This document shows, piece by piece, positions 22,501 through 32,839 of a stretch of 64,000 nt of DNA (positions are counted from its first letter, which is position 1; each line of letters opens with the position of its first letter). The stretch comes from Pictodentalium vernedei (lineage: Eukaryota; Mollusca; Scaphopoda; Dentaliida; Dentaliidae). The notes beneath the pieces are model-generated. The model was not told the origin of the DNA. It worked only from the letters and a program-made list of their open reading frames with translations, and did no database searches. The translations under genes and the position numbers were made by a program. The stretch is from NCBI GenBank assembly GCA_031216915.1, contig CM062294.1, positions 161,341,455 through 161,405,454 on the forward strand, read 5' to 3'.

Positions 22501-22596
22501 GAGTTCGTGATTAGGAGCTATGCAGCCACTTGCCAGGCAATACATCGGCCTGTAAGACACGCCCATCTCGAACAATTTTTTAATTCTCATTTAACA

Positions 22597-22914
22597 GGGA
22601 GCGCGGTGGCTCAGTGGTAGACTGTTGGACTTCTATGCTAGAAGGACGACACGCGTTGTGTCCTTGGGCAGGGCACTTTATCCCGGTTGCCTACATGGGG
22701 CACGATGACGCCGTGTACCAAGGAGTACTGCACGTCGATGGTGCGCATGTCTTCAACCGCTGTAACCCTGATTGAGCGGAGCTTGAACAGAGTAAGAATG
22801 TTGAGGAGCTGACAGTTGCTCTTCGATGCTCGGTGGTTCTCTCCGAGTACTCTGGCTTCCTGCGATTAGCCATTGTGCATAAATATGTGATCTTAAAAAC
22901 ACCAAAAAAATAAA
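22597..22914 (+). mobile_element. tRNA-derived SINE with 16-bp target-site duplication
   Basis: The head is GGGAGCGCGGTGGCTCAGTG followed by TAGACTGTTGGACTTC. The B-box region is deleted, so internal Pol III promotion is probably lost. Body and tail are shared with the other SINEs (TTGTGTCCTTGGGCAGGGCA; AAATATGTGATCTTAAAAAC). Duplication TAATTCTCATTTAACA at 22581-22596 and 22915-22930. Confidence 0.9.
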
Positions 22915-23039
22915 TAATTCTCATTTAACAATTAGGATAAGCGTGACGCTAAATTGTATGTCCCCATGACGCGGTATACATTGGTTCAGCACTTGACGTA
23001 ACGAAATGTAAATTAGTCAAAAACGAAAGCCGCTTAGAA

Positions 23040-23280
23040 GGGAGTAATCTCCTGAGACTGAAGGCAATTTGACAAACTTATATTATATGCTCCAAACAAA
23101 ACAATTCGCTGTCAGGAACGGAACGGCCTACTACATAGGCAAGACAATCGCCTGCATTTCCAGGAATGTGGTATATGGAATTCTCTGCGACAAGTGTAAT
23201 GAAGTTGTGTGCATGGGAGAGACGGGGACAAAATTGTATGAGAGAATTCAAAACCATCTGAGTAGATTAAAACTTTATAT
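23040..23280 (+). pseudogene. Penelope-like element fragment 2 (GIY-YIG domain only)
   Basis: AVRNGTAYYIG, then VVYGILCDKCNEVVCMGETG and TKLYERIQNHLSRLK: an open GIY-YIG half-domain nearly identical to that at 21.05-21.16 kb, so the same subfamily. It is cut off at 23280 by an inverted terminal segment of the next Penelope element. Confidence 0.8.
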
Positions 23281-23372
23281 ATATAGTAGAATGGAAAAAC
23301 TAACACACTTGGATACCCATAAATATTTCATCTGTCGTTAAACAAGCTTTCGGCTGACGCCTTCATCGGGTT
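23281..23372 (-). repeat. Penelope terminal repeat (pLTR), inverted copy
   Basis: Reverse complement of 23640-23745. Landmarks are TGGATACCCATAAATATTTC and CAAGCTTTCGGCTGACGCCT. On the minus strand it carries the hairpin GATGAAGGC-GTCA-GCCGAAA discussed in the findings. Confidence 0.75.
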
Positions 23373-23640
23373 GATTTAAGGTGGTCTGAAAATATGATAG
23401 AATTCTTAGACACGGTAGTCAAATCTGACTTTAAAAACGATCAAGTTTTAACTCTTTGCGGAACGTGTCGATATATAAATGTAACAACTACTGTTACTAT
23501 TTTACATTGGATGGACAGTTTTACCTACAGAAGATGGGTTGCAGCATGGGATCGCCGATGTCACCGCAATTTGCTAAAATGGAATGCTCGGATGATAGCA
23601 TCGGTATTATTTCAGAAGAGCTTTCTAATGTTGTAAATTG
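23373..23640 (+). pseudogene. Deleted Penelope RT segment between pLTRs
   Basis: MIEFLDTVV, then a QFYLQKMGCSMGSPMSPQFA stretch (RT fingers/palm motif) fused by deletion to MECSDDSIG, which normally lies much further downstream in the RT. A rearranged remnant. Confidence 0.65.
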
Positions 23641-26585
23641 TCTGTACTTAACCCTGTGAAGGCGTAAGCAGAAAGCTTGTTTAAAGACAGATGAAATATT
23701 TATGGGTATCCAAATATGTTATTTTTTCATTCTACTATATATTGCTATATTCACATACCCATACGGCTGTTGGATAATTTTATCAACGATGCAAAGAAAC
23801 TCCGAAATCAGACGCACAGATACAATGATCAGCAAACTCTACAAGAAGTACGCGCAAATAAAAAGCGATCTCTACTTTTTATCGGAGTGTAAACACAAGG
23901 ATTTGATCCCGAAAGGACTCAAAATAAAGAACCCGTTATTAAATACCCGTCTTACGGATTTTTCGGATAAACTATGCCGCCGTACCAGTGAAAGACTTAG
24001 AAATAAATCTTCTGATTGACATAATGCACTCTCGGAAAAAAAATCTCTGAAGCGAAGTATCGAACATATCATAGACACTTACGTGAGTATAGATTTACAT
24101 TTCCACGAAAACGAGTACAGAAAATTCCTTTCTTCTTACATGCGTTGTAAAAAGAAAAAAAAACTGTTCACTTTACTTAACGTGGCCGCTACGAATGAAA
24201 GCGTCAAGTGTAAATATTCTGGTGACAGTACATTATCCAATGTAACCTCTCAAATTATACACCATCTGAAGCTGAAGTTTCTGTTCTCCACAAAGGACTT
24301 TCATTTTGCCCTCGTGTTTCTTTGGATAAATTGAAAACATGTGCCGATATTGAAGATTATTTTAAAAGGTTAAGATTAAAAGAATATTATTATAGACAAG
24401 ACGAAGTTAAACAATCTATAAATGTTGATAAAGATGAGAATAAACTGAAATATACTCCACCGGCTGGTTGTAATACAAAGCTTGACTTATATATCGATAC
24501 ATTCCGCTAACGAGTTAAAAGTGAAATTCTCTCCAAAAACTAAAAACTGAGATATAATTTGAAACTAACGGAGAAACGTGCAATTTACAGACTGCGAAAG
24601 AATTCCACTGTTGTCATAAAATCAGCAAATAAGGGGGTGGGGAGTGGGCGCCACTGTGATTCAGGACAAAAATGATTACGTCGCAGAAGCATAAATTATA
24701 GACAGTAATCTGACAGTGACTATTACACTCTTCTGAACAATGATCCAACTCAATCCTACCAACAAGAACTTGATTGTCTCACTGATTGTGAGATTCCTGA
24801 AGGGATAGGGAATTCATCCGTTCATTAACGAATCAGAATCCAAGACCGTGAATGTTTTATACACTATCGGAGATACATAAGGCGGGTGTACCGGGTCGTC
24901 TTATAGTATCAGGCATTGGTACTATGTCAGAAAAGCTTTTTAAACACGTGGATTCAATTCTCAAGCCTGCAGTTCGAAAATGTGATGGCTTTATACAGGA
25001 CACTACCGATTTTCTTAAAAAAAAATCTCACAGGTCGGACAAATTAACGGGAAAACTATCATTGTCACACTCGATGTCACTTCATTGTATACCAGTGTAC
25101 CCCATAGTGATGGACTTGAAGGCACAGAAAATCGACTGAAAGAAACTGACTGTAAAGGAATATCGAAGCGATCTATACTGGTGATTTCTGATTTCATTTT
25201 AAGACATAACCATTTTACTTTTGATGGACAGTTTTACCTACAGAAGATGGGTTGCAGGATCGCCAATATCACTGCAATTTGCTAACCTTTTCACGGCGGA
25301 CCTTGATGAAAATTCATGCAACCTCAGCCCTTAAAACCTAGACTATATTTGAGATTCATTGATGATATTTTCCATCAGCGGGATCACCGAAGAGAGGAGT
25401 CAGAAAGATTTGTGAGTGAACTCAATGTGTATCAAGAGGCTATAAATTTTGAAATGGAATGTTCGGATAATAGCATCAGTTTCCTGGACGTAACTGTTTA
25501 TAAAAATGGTACCAATCTCTCCACTAAAGTATACCGCAAACTGACCGACAGTTACACCTACCACAACCTGACAAGTTTTCACCCGGACCACTCGAAACGC
25601 TCAGCTATTTATAGTCAGGTTTTGAGATATGCTCGGATCAATTTACTGAAACTCGTGAACGGCAGTTTATATTCTATCTAATGTATTGCAGTCTTTGCGG
25701 TATGACAAACATCTTGGTCGTTCTCAAATTGACAACGCTAAAGGGAAGGGCAGGGCTAGCCTACTTGCGTGCAGCAAAAAAGTTCAACTGGATCGTGTTC
25801 TCATAGTTGTAACGCATCAACCAGTTTTAGAGAAATTGCGCAGTATAACATCTGAATTAAAGGCCCATGTTATCCGAGGACTGTTACTTAAGTAAAAATT
25901 TTCCAGAAAGTACTCTAGTGGCAACGAGACAACCGCCTAATCTCAAAAATAAAGTTGTGTCAATTTCTTTGAAGGCTGAAAGTAACACCCTGGGACGCGC
26001 GCACGTGATAGAAGCAGATGTGGAAGATTTAAATTCATTAGCGCGAGAACCCCTCGCACAAAAGACGGTCGAATATATGTGCCAAACGGCTGTCACTCTT
26101 GTATTTCTATTGTTATTGTATATGTTTTGTCTTGTGCTAAATGACCTGGAATGTTTCATATAGGCGAAACAGGTCAGACACTTTGTAAACGAATCACGGG
26201 ATATTCGGGTCAAAAACTTTGGACTGCCAGTTGCCGTTCATTTTAATTCCCTCAAACATTCAGTTTCCGACATCAGAATTCAGGTCCTGATGGGTGGTTT
26301 GAGGGACATCAACATCAGAAGGGTTGTCGAACAATAATTTATCTATTTATTTGGTGGATTTATGGCATCAATAAAGACTCGGGATTCATGGCTCCATGAA
26401 GAGAATTGTTAATTTAGCTTGAGAATGAACCTTTTCCCAGTTTGACGTCACACAGGCCTACGTCACGCTCACGACGTTCTCTGTTTGTTGTGAATTGTCT
26501 GTACTGAACTCGATGAAGGCGTAAATGATAAAGACAGATGAAATATTTATGGGTATCCAGATGTGTTATCTACTATATATATATA
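23640..26585 (+). mobile_element. Penelope-like element 3, near full length, with direct terminal repeats
   Basis: Direct pLTR segments lie at 23640-23745 and 26488-26585 (AGACAGATGAAATATTTATG then GGTATCC). Between them, in broken plus frames: an N-terminal region (ISKLYKKYAQIKSDLYFLSE, LIPKGLKIKNP); LRKNSTVVIKSANKG and ATVIQDKNDYVAEA; the RT core (YTLSEIHKAGVPGRLIVSGI, FYLQKMGCR, RFIDDIF, VSELNVYQEAINFEMECSDN, ISFLDVTVYKN); and a C-terminal GIY-YIG part (ECFI then GETGQTL, HFNSLKHSVSDIRIQVLMGG). Many stops and frameshifts. The catalytic FIDD is intact at 25351-25371. Retrotransposition-competent relatives elsewhere in the genome are likely. Confidence 0.85.
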
Positions 26586-26606
26586 TATATAAAGTCTATT
26601 CCTTAA

Positions 26607-26839
26607 CATTTTACCTAACATGAAAAGCAGACGACACTTGCAAATAAAATTCTTGAATAACTATATTTTTTCATTTTTTGTTTCAAAAACATAGGTTATG
26701 ACCCCTCGTTGAACGAGCTCGTTCCAACGAGGGGTCATAACCTATGTTTTGAGACAAAAAATGAAAACATAATGAAAATTTAATTGGCGATTTTTGAGAA
26801 TAGCGCTGGCCGGCTTTGGCCGTTACGTTGGGTAAAGGG
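26607..26839. mobile_element. piggyBac-like MITE copy
   Basis: The left TTAA (26603-26606) is followed by a mutated CATTTTACCTAAC; the right end is GTTACGTTGGGTAAAGGG followed by TTAC. The centre is an inverted repeat: ACATAGGTTATGACCCCTCG against CGAGGGGTCATAACCTATGT around GAACGAGCTCGTTC. Close to 33540-33783. Confidence 0.85.
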
Positions 26840-26880
26840 TTACAATTATAATAAGCAACTTTAATGAGCAACAACTGCCC

Positions 26881-26914
26881 CAAACGTTTCGGCTGTAATG
26901 GCCTTCTTCAGTGG
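26881..26914 (-). ncRNA. Hammerhead-core-like hairpin of Penelope terminal-repeat type
   Basis: Minus strand: CTGAAGAAGGCC, loop ATTACA, GCCGAAACG. It has the CUGANGA and GAAA boxes on either side of a short GC stem, as in hammerhead ribozymes, which are known in Penelope terminal repeats. One extra A lies between CUGANGA and the stem, and stems I and III were not established, so activity is unproven. Same motif class as the pLTRs at 23.3 and 23.65 kb. Confidence 0.35.
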
Positions 26915-27059
26915 GAACCATATATCTCAGCTACAAATAATATTTAAATAACGTTGCCGTAATAGTATACGTCACAACGTTGCAGAGTGAATATGTGCAC
27001 ACATGATTATTCAAAAGTCAAAATAAAATACCGCAACGTGGGTGTATGACATGCAATAG

Positions 27060-27746
27060 CAAACCTGGAAACATATGTTACATGCAACATAAGTGGAATT
27101 TGTAAAGAGCGCCGATCGTGTTAAGGGTGTAGACTGCGATATGATTAGTGGACAGCAAAACTGAATACTGAGAGCGAATGAAATGGGAAAGTATGGTCAC
27201 GCCTAGCTATTAACTGTAAAGTGGTAAATGGCATACCACAGGTTTGTATATAGGGCAAGCACTGATGGTGAATAAAAGAATCAATATAAGGTCTCAGGTC
27301 CCACTTGATATATAGCCCTCCCCCCTACCAACCACCACCACCACTAGGATTGAGAATAATACTCAAAATATATGGTATGGGCGGATGGCAGATACGCCAC
27401 ACCCAACACCTGCCATTCACGACGCAGAACAAACCTCCTTTACGCGGGAAGTGGGCGTTTCGTGGCGAGGGTAGGAGGGGGGGGGGAGATATACCCTAAG
27501 TAGGACCTCATCTTAAGTCTTTTATTCGCCCTCACCGCTTGCCCGATATACATACCGGTGGTGTACCATATACCACTTTATTGTTTATCGGTAGGCGTGA
27601 CCATATTATCTCATTTTATCCGCCCTCAGTATTCAGTGTTGCTGTTCACTTACCATATCCCAGCTGCACCCATAATACGATCTGCGTTCTTTACAAATTC
27701 CACGTATGTTGCATATAACATATTTTATTACACGCCTGTTCCTTGA
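27060..27746. repeat. Very long imperfect inverted repeat, about 270-bp arms
   Basis: Arm 27060-27330 matches the reverse complement of 27480-27746 over its length. Matched landmarks include GTGGAATTTGTAAAGA, ACTGAATACTGAG, TATGGTCACGCCTA and GGGCAAGC. The 150-bp loop is C/A-rich then G-rich. Probably a foldback or MITE-type element; no coding capacity. Confidence 0.75.
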
Positions 27747-27914
27747 AATCCCCATCTACAGCAACACTAAACCATGCGGAAAATAAAAATCTGTTCCGCA
27801 CATGTGTGGAACGGAAATCGTTGACGGACTATTTTTATAAAGAAGCGAAATTTCACTGGAATTTTCTACAAATCGTGCACCGCAATTACAATTTCAATCC
27901 CTAGCGATAGCTAA

Positions 27915-27992
27915 AAGTCGTTCCCTCAGTTTCAATGTGTTCTATGTGCCAGTAGGCACATAGAACACATTGGAACTCTGAGAACGAAGGAG
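27915..27992. repeat. Hairpin, about 35-bp arms
   Basis: CAATGTGTTCTATGTGCC pairs with GGCACATAGAACACATTG around AGTA. The outer pairs CGTTCCCTCAG / CTCTGAGAACG extend the stem. Confidence 0.8.
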
Positions 27993-28139
27993 TGATGCAG
28001 GTTCCCCTCGCAAGTTTGGTTGGCGACAAAAAGTGGGTTTTTTTGGTGATATTGTTGAGTGTTCTTCTAATAATTGTTTTATAGACGCGAAAGCGTGTAA
28101 TAAGCACAGAACGACACGCATGTGTGAATGGGTTAATCG

Positions 28140-28252
28140 ATAGGGCACTTGTGCCATCGCGAAAGGATAAAACTCGAGGCCTGCGGCATCTCGTTCTATC
28201 CTTCCGCGCTGGCACTCGTGCCATATAGGCCTCGAGTTTTATTCTTCCGCGA
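28140..28252. repeat. Hairpin, about 40-bp arms
   Basis: ATCGCGAAAGGATAAAACTC-GAGGCCT pairs with AGGCCTCGAGTTTTAT-TCTTCCGCGAT. The loop itself contains a TGGCACTCGTGCCA palindrome and its partner GGCACTTGTGCC lies just left. Confidence 0.75.
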
Positions 28253-28379
28253 TGCTATAATGGTCTATGACCCCTGATTTTAAACACTGGAATCTCAATT
28301 AATGAAAGATCTGTGGAGATGCAACTGCTTGAATTTAATTTTATATCGCCTATGTCAAGCAGGAATTCCACCAGACATA

Positions 28380-28746
28380 TTGATTGATTATTTGTTTATT
28401 GGGGTTTAATGTCACATACTTATGCACAATGGCTTATCATGACTGTGACAGTTTTACGGGTGGTGGAAGCCGGAGTACCCGGAGAGAACCACCGAGCAAC
28501 GACGAGCAACTGGCAGCTCCTCAACATTCTAACTCTGTTCAAGCAGGGTTACAGCGGTTGAAGACATGTGCACCATCGACGTGCAGTACGTCTTAGTACA
28601 CGGCGTCATCGTGTCCCCCATGTAGGCAATCGGGATAAAGTGCTGCCTTGCCCAAGGACACAACGCGGGTCGTCCCGTACGGGGATCGAACTCGGGACCT
28701 CTAGCATAGAAGTCTAACGGTCTACCATCGAGCCACCGCGCTCCCG
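28380..28746 (-). mobile_element. tRNA-derived SINE, full length, minus strand
   Basis: Head at the right end on the minus strand: GGGAGCGCGGTGGCTCGATG, CTTCTATGCTAGAGGTCCCG, AGTTCGATCCCCG (B box). Body and tail as in the 22.6-kb copy. Duplication CCACCAGACATA at 28368-28379 and 28747-28758. Confidence 0.9.
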
Positions 28747-28759
28747 CCACCAGACATAG

Positions 28760-29870
28760 TCCTAGCACCGCGGCAATAGATTGAAAACTGGACAGTTGTT
28801 CGGAAGGTGGCCCCGAAGGGAGTCGATCTCGGGTGTACGCCACGCAATCGCCGTAGAGTGTTGACTATCTTGATGCTAAGCGATTAATATTAGGAAAATG
28901 AACCACGGGCCAAAATATTATATTATCTTGTCTTCCTGACAGTAATTACATACTTTGAAAACAATTTTTAATATTCCAGGTGACTATATTTTGCTTCTCT
29001 GTTTAAAAAATGTGTGTGTGTGTGGAGGGAGGTTTGGGAGTAGTTAGGCAACGATCAGCCGTTTTGTGTTTTAAATAGTATTCAATGGCTCTTTCAAAAC
29101 AAGTGGTGTATTTTAATGTTATCCTTCATTTTTTTACATACGTTCAGACAAAGTGTTTTAAAACATGTACAGTTATGGTGCTGTGATCACAAAAGCGTAC
29201 AGATAATTTCGATCTGGGTCGAAATCCAGTTGAAATTAAATTTCTTCTTTCTGGCCAGAGAACTATGGGTTCCCGCTCGTCGGAATAGAAATGTGAGAAC
29301 CATGCATTTAAGATGCTATTTGTGTTATCTTTTCTTGATCTGCAGGGGCCAATATTATAAAACATTTACATTTGTATTGTCTAGAATTGTATTTTCTAGT
29401 TATGACTTTAAAAGGGTTAAAATGAATCATTAGAGTTTTCAAAGATATGGCTATTTACCACTCGGCAAATTGCCATTTCTTTTAAAATGCTAATGATTAA
29501 TTTTAAGCAGTTATATAAATAGGTAGAAATACAATTATAGAAATACAATTGTAAAAGTTGTATAGTATTGGCTCCAGGCTGGTCTCGATTTCGCAATATT
29601 TTATTAATGAAAGATAGACTCACTGAGATGTTAATGTGCTGCGGCTTGATTGCAAGGCGATCGAGAAAAATAACACTCATGTGATCACAAAACGGTATTA
29701 TAACAATTACAGTACTGTGACCACAAAGGGGGACAACAAGTTTAGACTAAATCGTGATTATTGATAATGTAAGCACGTTTAATTTCAAACAGTTCTGAAT
29801 TCTTTTTATCAAGGGAATTTTGTTCAAAAAATATAATGTAAAACATAAACGCTTACAAACTTAGATCACT
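28760..29870. other. No gene seen (intron upstream/downstream of host exons)
   Basis: Only short fortuitous frames are present. A GT-repeat and G-run lie near 29010-29040. Confidence 0.45.
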
Positions 29871-29877
29871 GCCTTAC

Positions 29878-30051
29878 CTTCCGGAGAAGTCGGCGCTACA
29901 CCCATGGTGGTTTGATATCCGTTCGTGTGGTCTTTTGTAAAGGTCAAAGTTTCCCCCGAAGAAAGCGTAGTGGTTGTCATTTGGATCCAAAGGCTATACG
30001 AGTCGACTGCTACTTGGGTTATCATCTTTGTAGTAGAAACGGCTTGAGAAT
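29878..30051 (-). CDS. Internal exon of the mucin-like membrane-protein gene, phase 1-1
   Basis: The minus-strand acceptor TTGTTTTTCAG is followed by a 174-nt open frame and the donor GAAG|GTAAGG. Both junctions are phase 1 and the length is 58 codons, so it joins in frame to the repeat exon at 35218-34073 and to the membrane exon at 7716-7406. The residues are Thr/Ser-rich with aromatic positions (SQAVSTTKMITQVAVDSYSL, TTTTLSSGETLTF, TNGYQTTMGVAPTSPE). This looks like extracellular, possibly O-glycosylated, sequence; no named domain was recognised. Linkage to one gene is inferred from phase, strand and order. Confidence 0.6.
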
Positions 30052-30319
30052 CTGAAAAACAAAATTAGCTTTTCAATTTTGCATTACTCCCTCTATTAGA
30101 ATGGAGGGAATATGTGTTTATTATTTTTTTTTGGGGGGGGGGCGGGAGGGGGGGGGGGGTTAACGACACTTTCGACAACCATGGTTACCTTGAGCTAGCT
30201 TCATGTTCGTGATTAGTCGAATGACGAGTCGAATCGGTTCTGCGGTTCGATTCGATTCGTTTTCAAATCCTGGAACATCACGGACTCCCAACGGAGACTC
30301 AGGAGGCTATATGCCATCT

Positions 30320-31690
30320 GTTGTTGCTATTATATTCAAAATCACTCCACTGTATTCCCCAGTGAGTGGGCACTGTCTGATTTTATTTCAATATTTAAGA
30401 AAAAACGTTCATTTTGATGTGAACAGCCATAGACCATATCACTTCTCTGCTGTATCGGTAATCGGTAAGGTAATCGAAAGAGTCATTTTCAAATATATAA
30501 TGCAGTATTACGGGTCCTCACCTTCGTTGATTCCACAGCTACTTAATAAACAGAAAACAACGTGTTGCAGTGAATGCTCACTTTTCGGAATACAGAGAAA
30601 GTATAGCTGGTGTTCCACAGGATTCTGTATTTGGTTTCTTCTTATTCCCCGCCTATATTAACTGTATTGCTTGAAGGATTGAACCTTTCACAAGATATAT
30701 TTTTTACAGACAACACGTGTTTGAAAAGTATACATTATCATGACCATGTGCATGTCCTGTAATTTGTATCAGATTCGAGGTCGTGTTTACAATCAGATCG
30801 CAACAAGCCCGTCAGGGCGAGTTGGGATCATATTGTAAACACGGCCGAGAATCTGATACAAATTACAAGACATGCAATTGGTCACGATAATACATTTATC
30901 TAACAACCGCCGTAACATAAAGCGTGTTTCCCTCATTGTTCAGTTTAACTTGGTTTGGAACTGGTCAAAATTTTGAATTTCATAATTTAATGCGTAATAA
31001 CAATGCATATACGTGATAGTGCGGTGTGTACCGGAAGTTGAGTTTGTCTGAAACGGAAGTGGAACAAGGGGGCAGATACAAACATTCTTCGAAGTTTTGG
31101 ATTTCAGTTTTGAATTTCATAATTTAATGCGTAATAACAATGCATATACGTGATAGTGCGGCGTTTACCGGAAGTTGAACCTGTCTGAAACGGAAGCGGA
31201 GCATGGGGGCAGATACAAACGCATTTTCGAAGTTTTTGGGTGCAAATTAAGTTGACTGTTAGATAAATGGCCAGCTATACCAACAAACTTGACTGGTGTA
31301 ATTAACAATGATATCAAACAGATCAATACCTTGGCGGAACAAGGATTAGTAAAGTTTAGCGCTGGGAAACCACGAGTGATATTATTCACCCTTTTCAAAA
31401 ATAACCAGTATCCAGATTTAATTTTCGGGGTGACACATTTAGGCTTTGTTGAAGATCGCACACGTCCTTCGTTTTGCTATACAATAATATATGTCTGGGA
31501 AAACATTGATAGTTCATGTATACCAAAGCCGGCAAAGTATAAGCTGTCTCAGTTACGTAAACTGAGATATACCTTAATCGAGACACCCTTGGAAAGACGT
31601 ACTTCTAATTTATTCTACCTGTCTTGCAGTACGCCTGCCCCGTGTGAGGCGGTGATAGCCAAACTCTATTCAAGCAATAGATGATGTACA
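30320..31690 (+). pseudogene. LINE reverse-transcriptase remnant with a nested insertion
   Basis: Plus-strand pieces: FKITPLYSPV, then VIGKVIERVIFKYIMQYYGS (RT region 2-like) and AGVPQDSVFGFFLFPAYINC (GVPQGSxxGPxLFxxYIND motif), up to about 30735 (DNTCLKS, the A/DD region). After an inserted 0.55-kb block the RT thumb resumes at about 31290 (NNDIKQINTLAEQGLVKFSA, GKPRVILF, then LSQLRKLRYTLIETPLER). Several frameshifts; the catalytic region is damaged. Probably a Jockey/RTE-like LINE distinct from the CR1/L2-like copies. Confidence 0.7.
30736..31285. mobile_element. Nested insertion: foldback plus 139-bp tandem duplication
   Basis: It interrupts the LINE RT frame. A long inverted repeat at 30745-30885 (CATGTCCTGTAATTTGTATC against GATACAAATTACAAGACATG, around CAACAAGCCCGTCAGGGCGA) is followed by two copies of a segment (TTTCATAATTTAATGCGTAA ... 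CGGAAG...GGGGGCAGATACAAAC) at about 30977-31085 and 31116-31222. Confidence 0.65.
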
Positions 31691-31719
31691 CTGCGATTCT
31701 GCTAATTTTAATACTATTT

Positions 31720-32094
31720 ATTTATCAAGGTTTAACGACACATTAACAGCCATGGTCATATCGTGTCGGTGTCGGTGACAGTTTTACGGGTGGAGAAAGC
31801 CGTGGTACCCTGGGAGAACCACCGAACAACGACGAGCAGCAACATCGTAACTTCGCCCTGCAGCACCGGCAGGGTTAGAGTGGTTGGAGACATGCGCACC
31901 ATAGATGTGCAGGACGCCTTAGTACACGGCGTCACCGTGCCTCCTTGTGAACAATCGGGGTTAAGTGCCTTGTCCAAGGGCACAACGCGGGAGTCCGAAT
32001 CGATAGCTTAGACGGTCACCCATCCAAGGACTAACCGGGCTTGACGTTGCTTAACTTCGGTGATCTGACGAAAACGCGTTACCGCAACCCCACG
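31720..32094 (-). mobile_element. 5S-rRNA-derived SINE (SINE3-type head on the common SINE body)
   Basis: On the minus strand, about 32083-32012 reads GTCAGATCACCGAAGTTAAG, CAACGTCAAGCCCGGTTAGT, CCTTGGATGGGTGACCGTC. This is the internal-promoter half of 5S rRNA: box A, intermediate element and box C. It runs straight into the same body as the tRNA-headed SINEs (CGCGTTGTGCCCTTGGACAA, CACCGTGCCTCC-type segment, tail TTAAACCTTGATAAATAAAT). The 5' part of 5S is missing and replaced by a C-rich tract in the plus-strand view. It is not a functional 5S gene. Confidence 0.85.
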
Positions 32095-32136
32095 CCCCCC
32101 CCCCCCCCCCCCCCCCCGACCCCCCCCCCCCGCCCC
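32095..32136. repeat. Poly-C tract
   Basis: Two long C runs (CCCCCC...GACCCCC...CGCCCCCG) abut the 5' end of the 5S-derived SINE. G-quadruplex potential on the minus strand. Confidence 0.9.
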
Positions 32137-32189
32137 CGAATTTTATTACTGGACTGACAAGTACGACAACATCGACTGACAACTAGAGT

Positions 32190-32434
32190 ACGGCCGCCGT
32201 GGACTGGTCAGCTTCCATAGGTGGGCAATAGTTCTACGACGAAATAATATAAGATTCCAAACAATAATTATAGGAATAATCATCAAAAATTTATTTATTG
32301 TAGCACCGGGTACAACCCGGTGCTTCATCAATTAAAATTTTACTGTTGATGATTTTTATTACCTGGTAAACGCATGCTTGGACATCACTGCCCACAAGTG
32401 GATTACGGCCAGTCTATATTGACTGTACTGCACT
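32190..32434. mobile_element. Palindrome-centred MITE, inverted copy
   Basis: The centre is GTAGCACCGGGTACAACCCG-GTGCTTC at about 32300-32328. The left end GCCGCCGTGGACTGGTCAGC and the right end GTGGATTACGGCCAGTCTAT-ATTGACTGTACT are inverted with respect to each other. It is the reverse-orientation counterpart of 60441-60674. Confidence 0.8.
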
Positions 32435-32579
32435 GGAGTTGCATTGACAATTCCTAGCGGACAGAAGATTTTGTTCATAACATGAGACTTTTCTAAAAGA
32501 TTATAAACTGATGTGCACTGAAATGTCTAGTGACACTGTTTCCTCGTCGATTTAGCGAAAAGCCACTCTATACGAAATT

Positions 32580-32820
32580 CCGCAAATTTTCAACAATTTA
32601 ACTTCCAAACTGAACAAATGAGACGAGCATTCTTCCCACCATGCATCGAGGCTTGGAATTCCTTCGATGGTTCAATCAAACAAGCTTCCCCATTAGCAGA
32701 ATTTAAGAAACTCATATCTGGCCCAAGCGTTTTTAATGTAGGAAGGCATCTCGTTAAATATGGGGACTGTAGTTGTGGAAGCAAAATTGAAAATGTTTTT
32801 ATTTCTTTCTTTTTTTGAAT
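32580..32820 (+). pseudogene. LINE ORF2 C-terminal fragment
   Basis: RRAFFPPCIEAWNSFDGSIK and SPLAEFKKLISG follow the F..R....WN.L......L..FKKLL pattern that ends many CR1/Jockey-type ORF2 proteins. Only about 60 residues are present, then a stop. Confidence 0.5.
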
Positions 32821-32839
32821 ATCCCTATCTTTTTCGCAC

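Noticed and set aside
28800..28870. Second tRNA-like head on the minus strand after the SINE
   Set aside because: There is a loose B-box-like stretch (GATCGACTCCC) but no convincing A box or body.
31165..31461. 98-aa minus-strand ORF
   Set aside because: It is antisense to the LINE RT thumb region, which has the recognisable motifs on the plus strand.
32012..32083. 5S rRNA gene
   Set aside because: Only the 3' two-thirds is present and it continues into the SINE body, so it is a SINE head.
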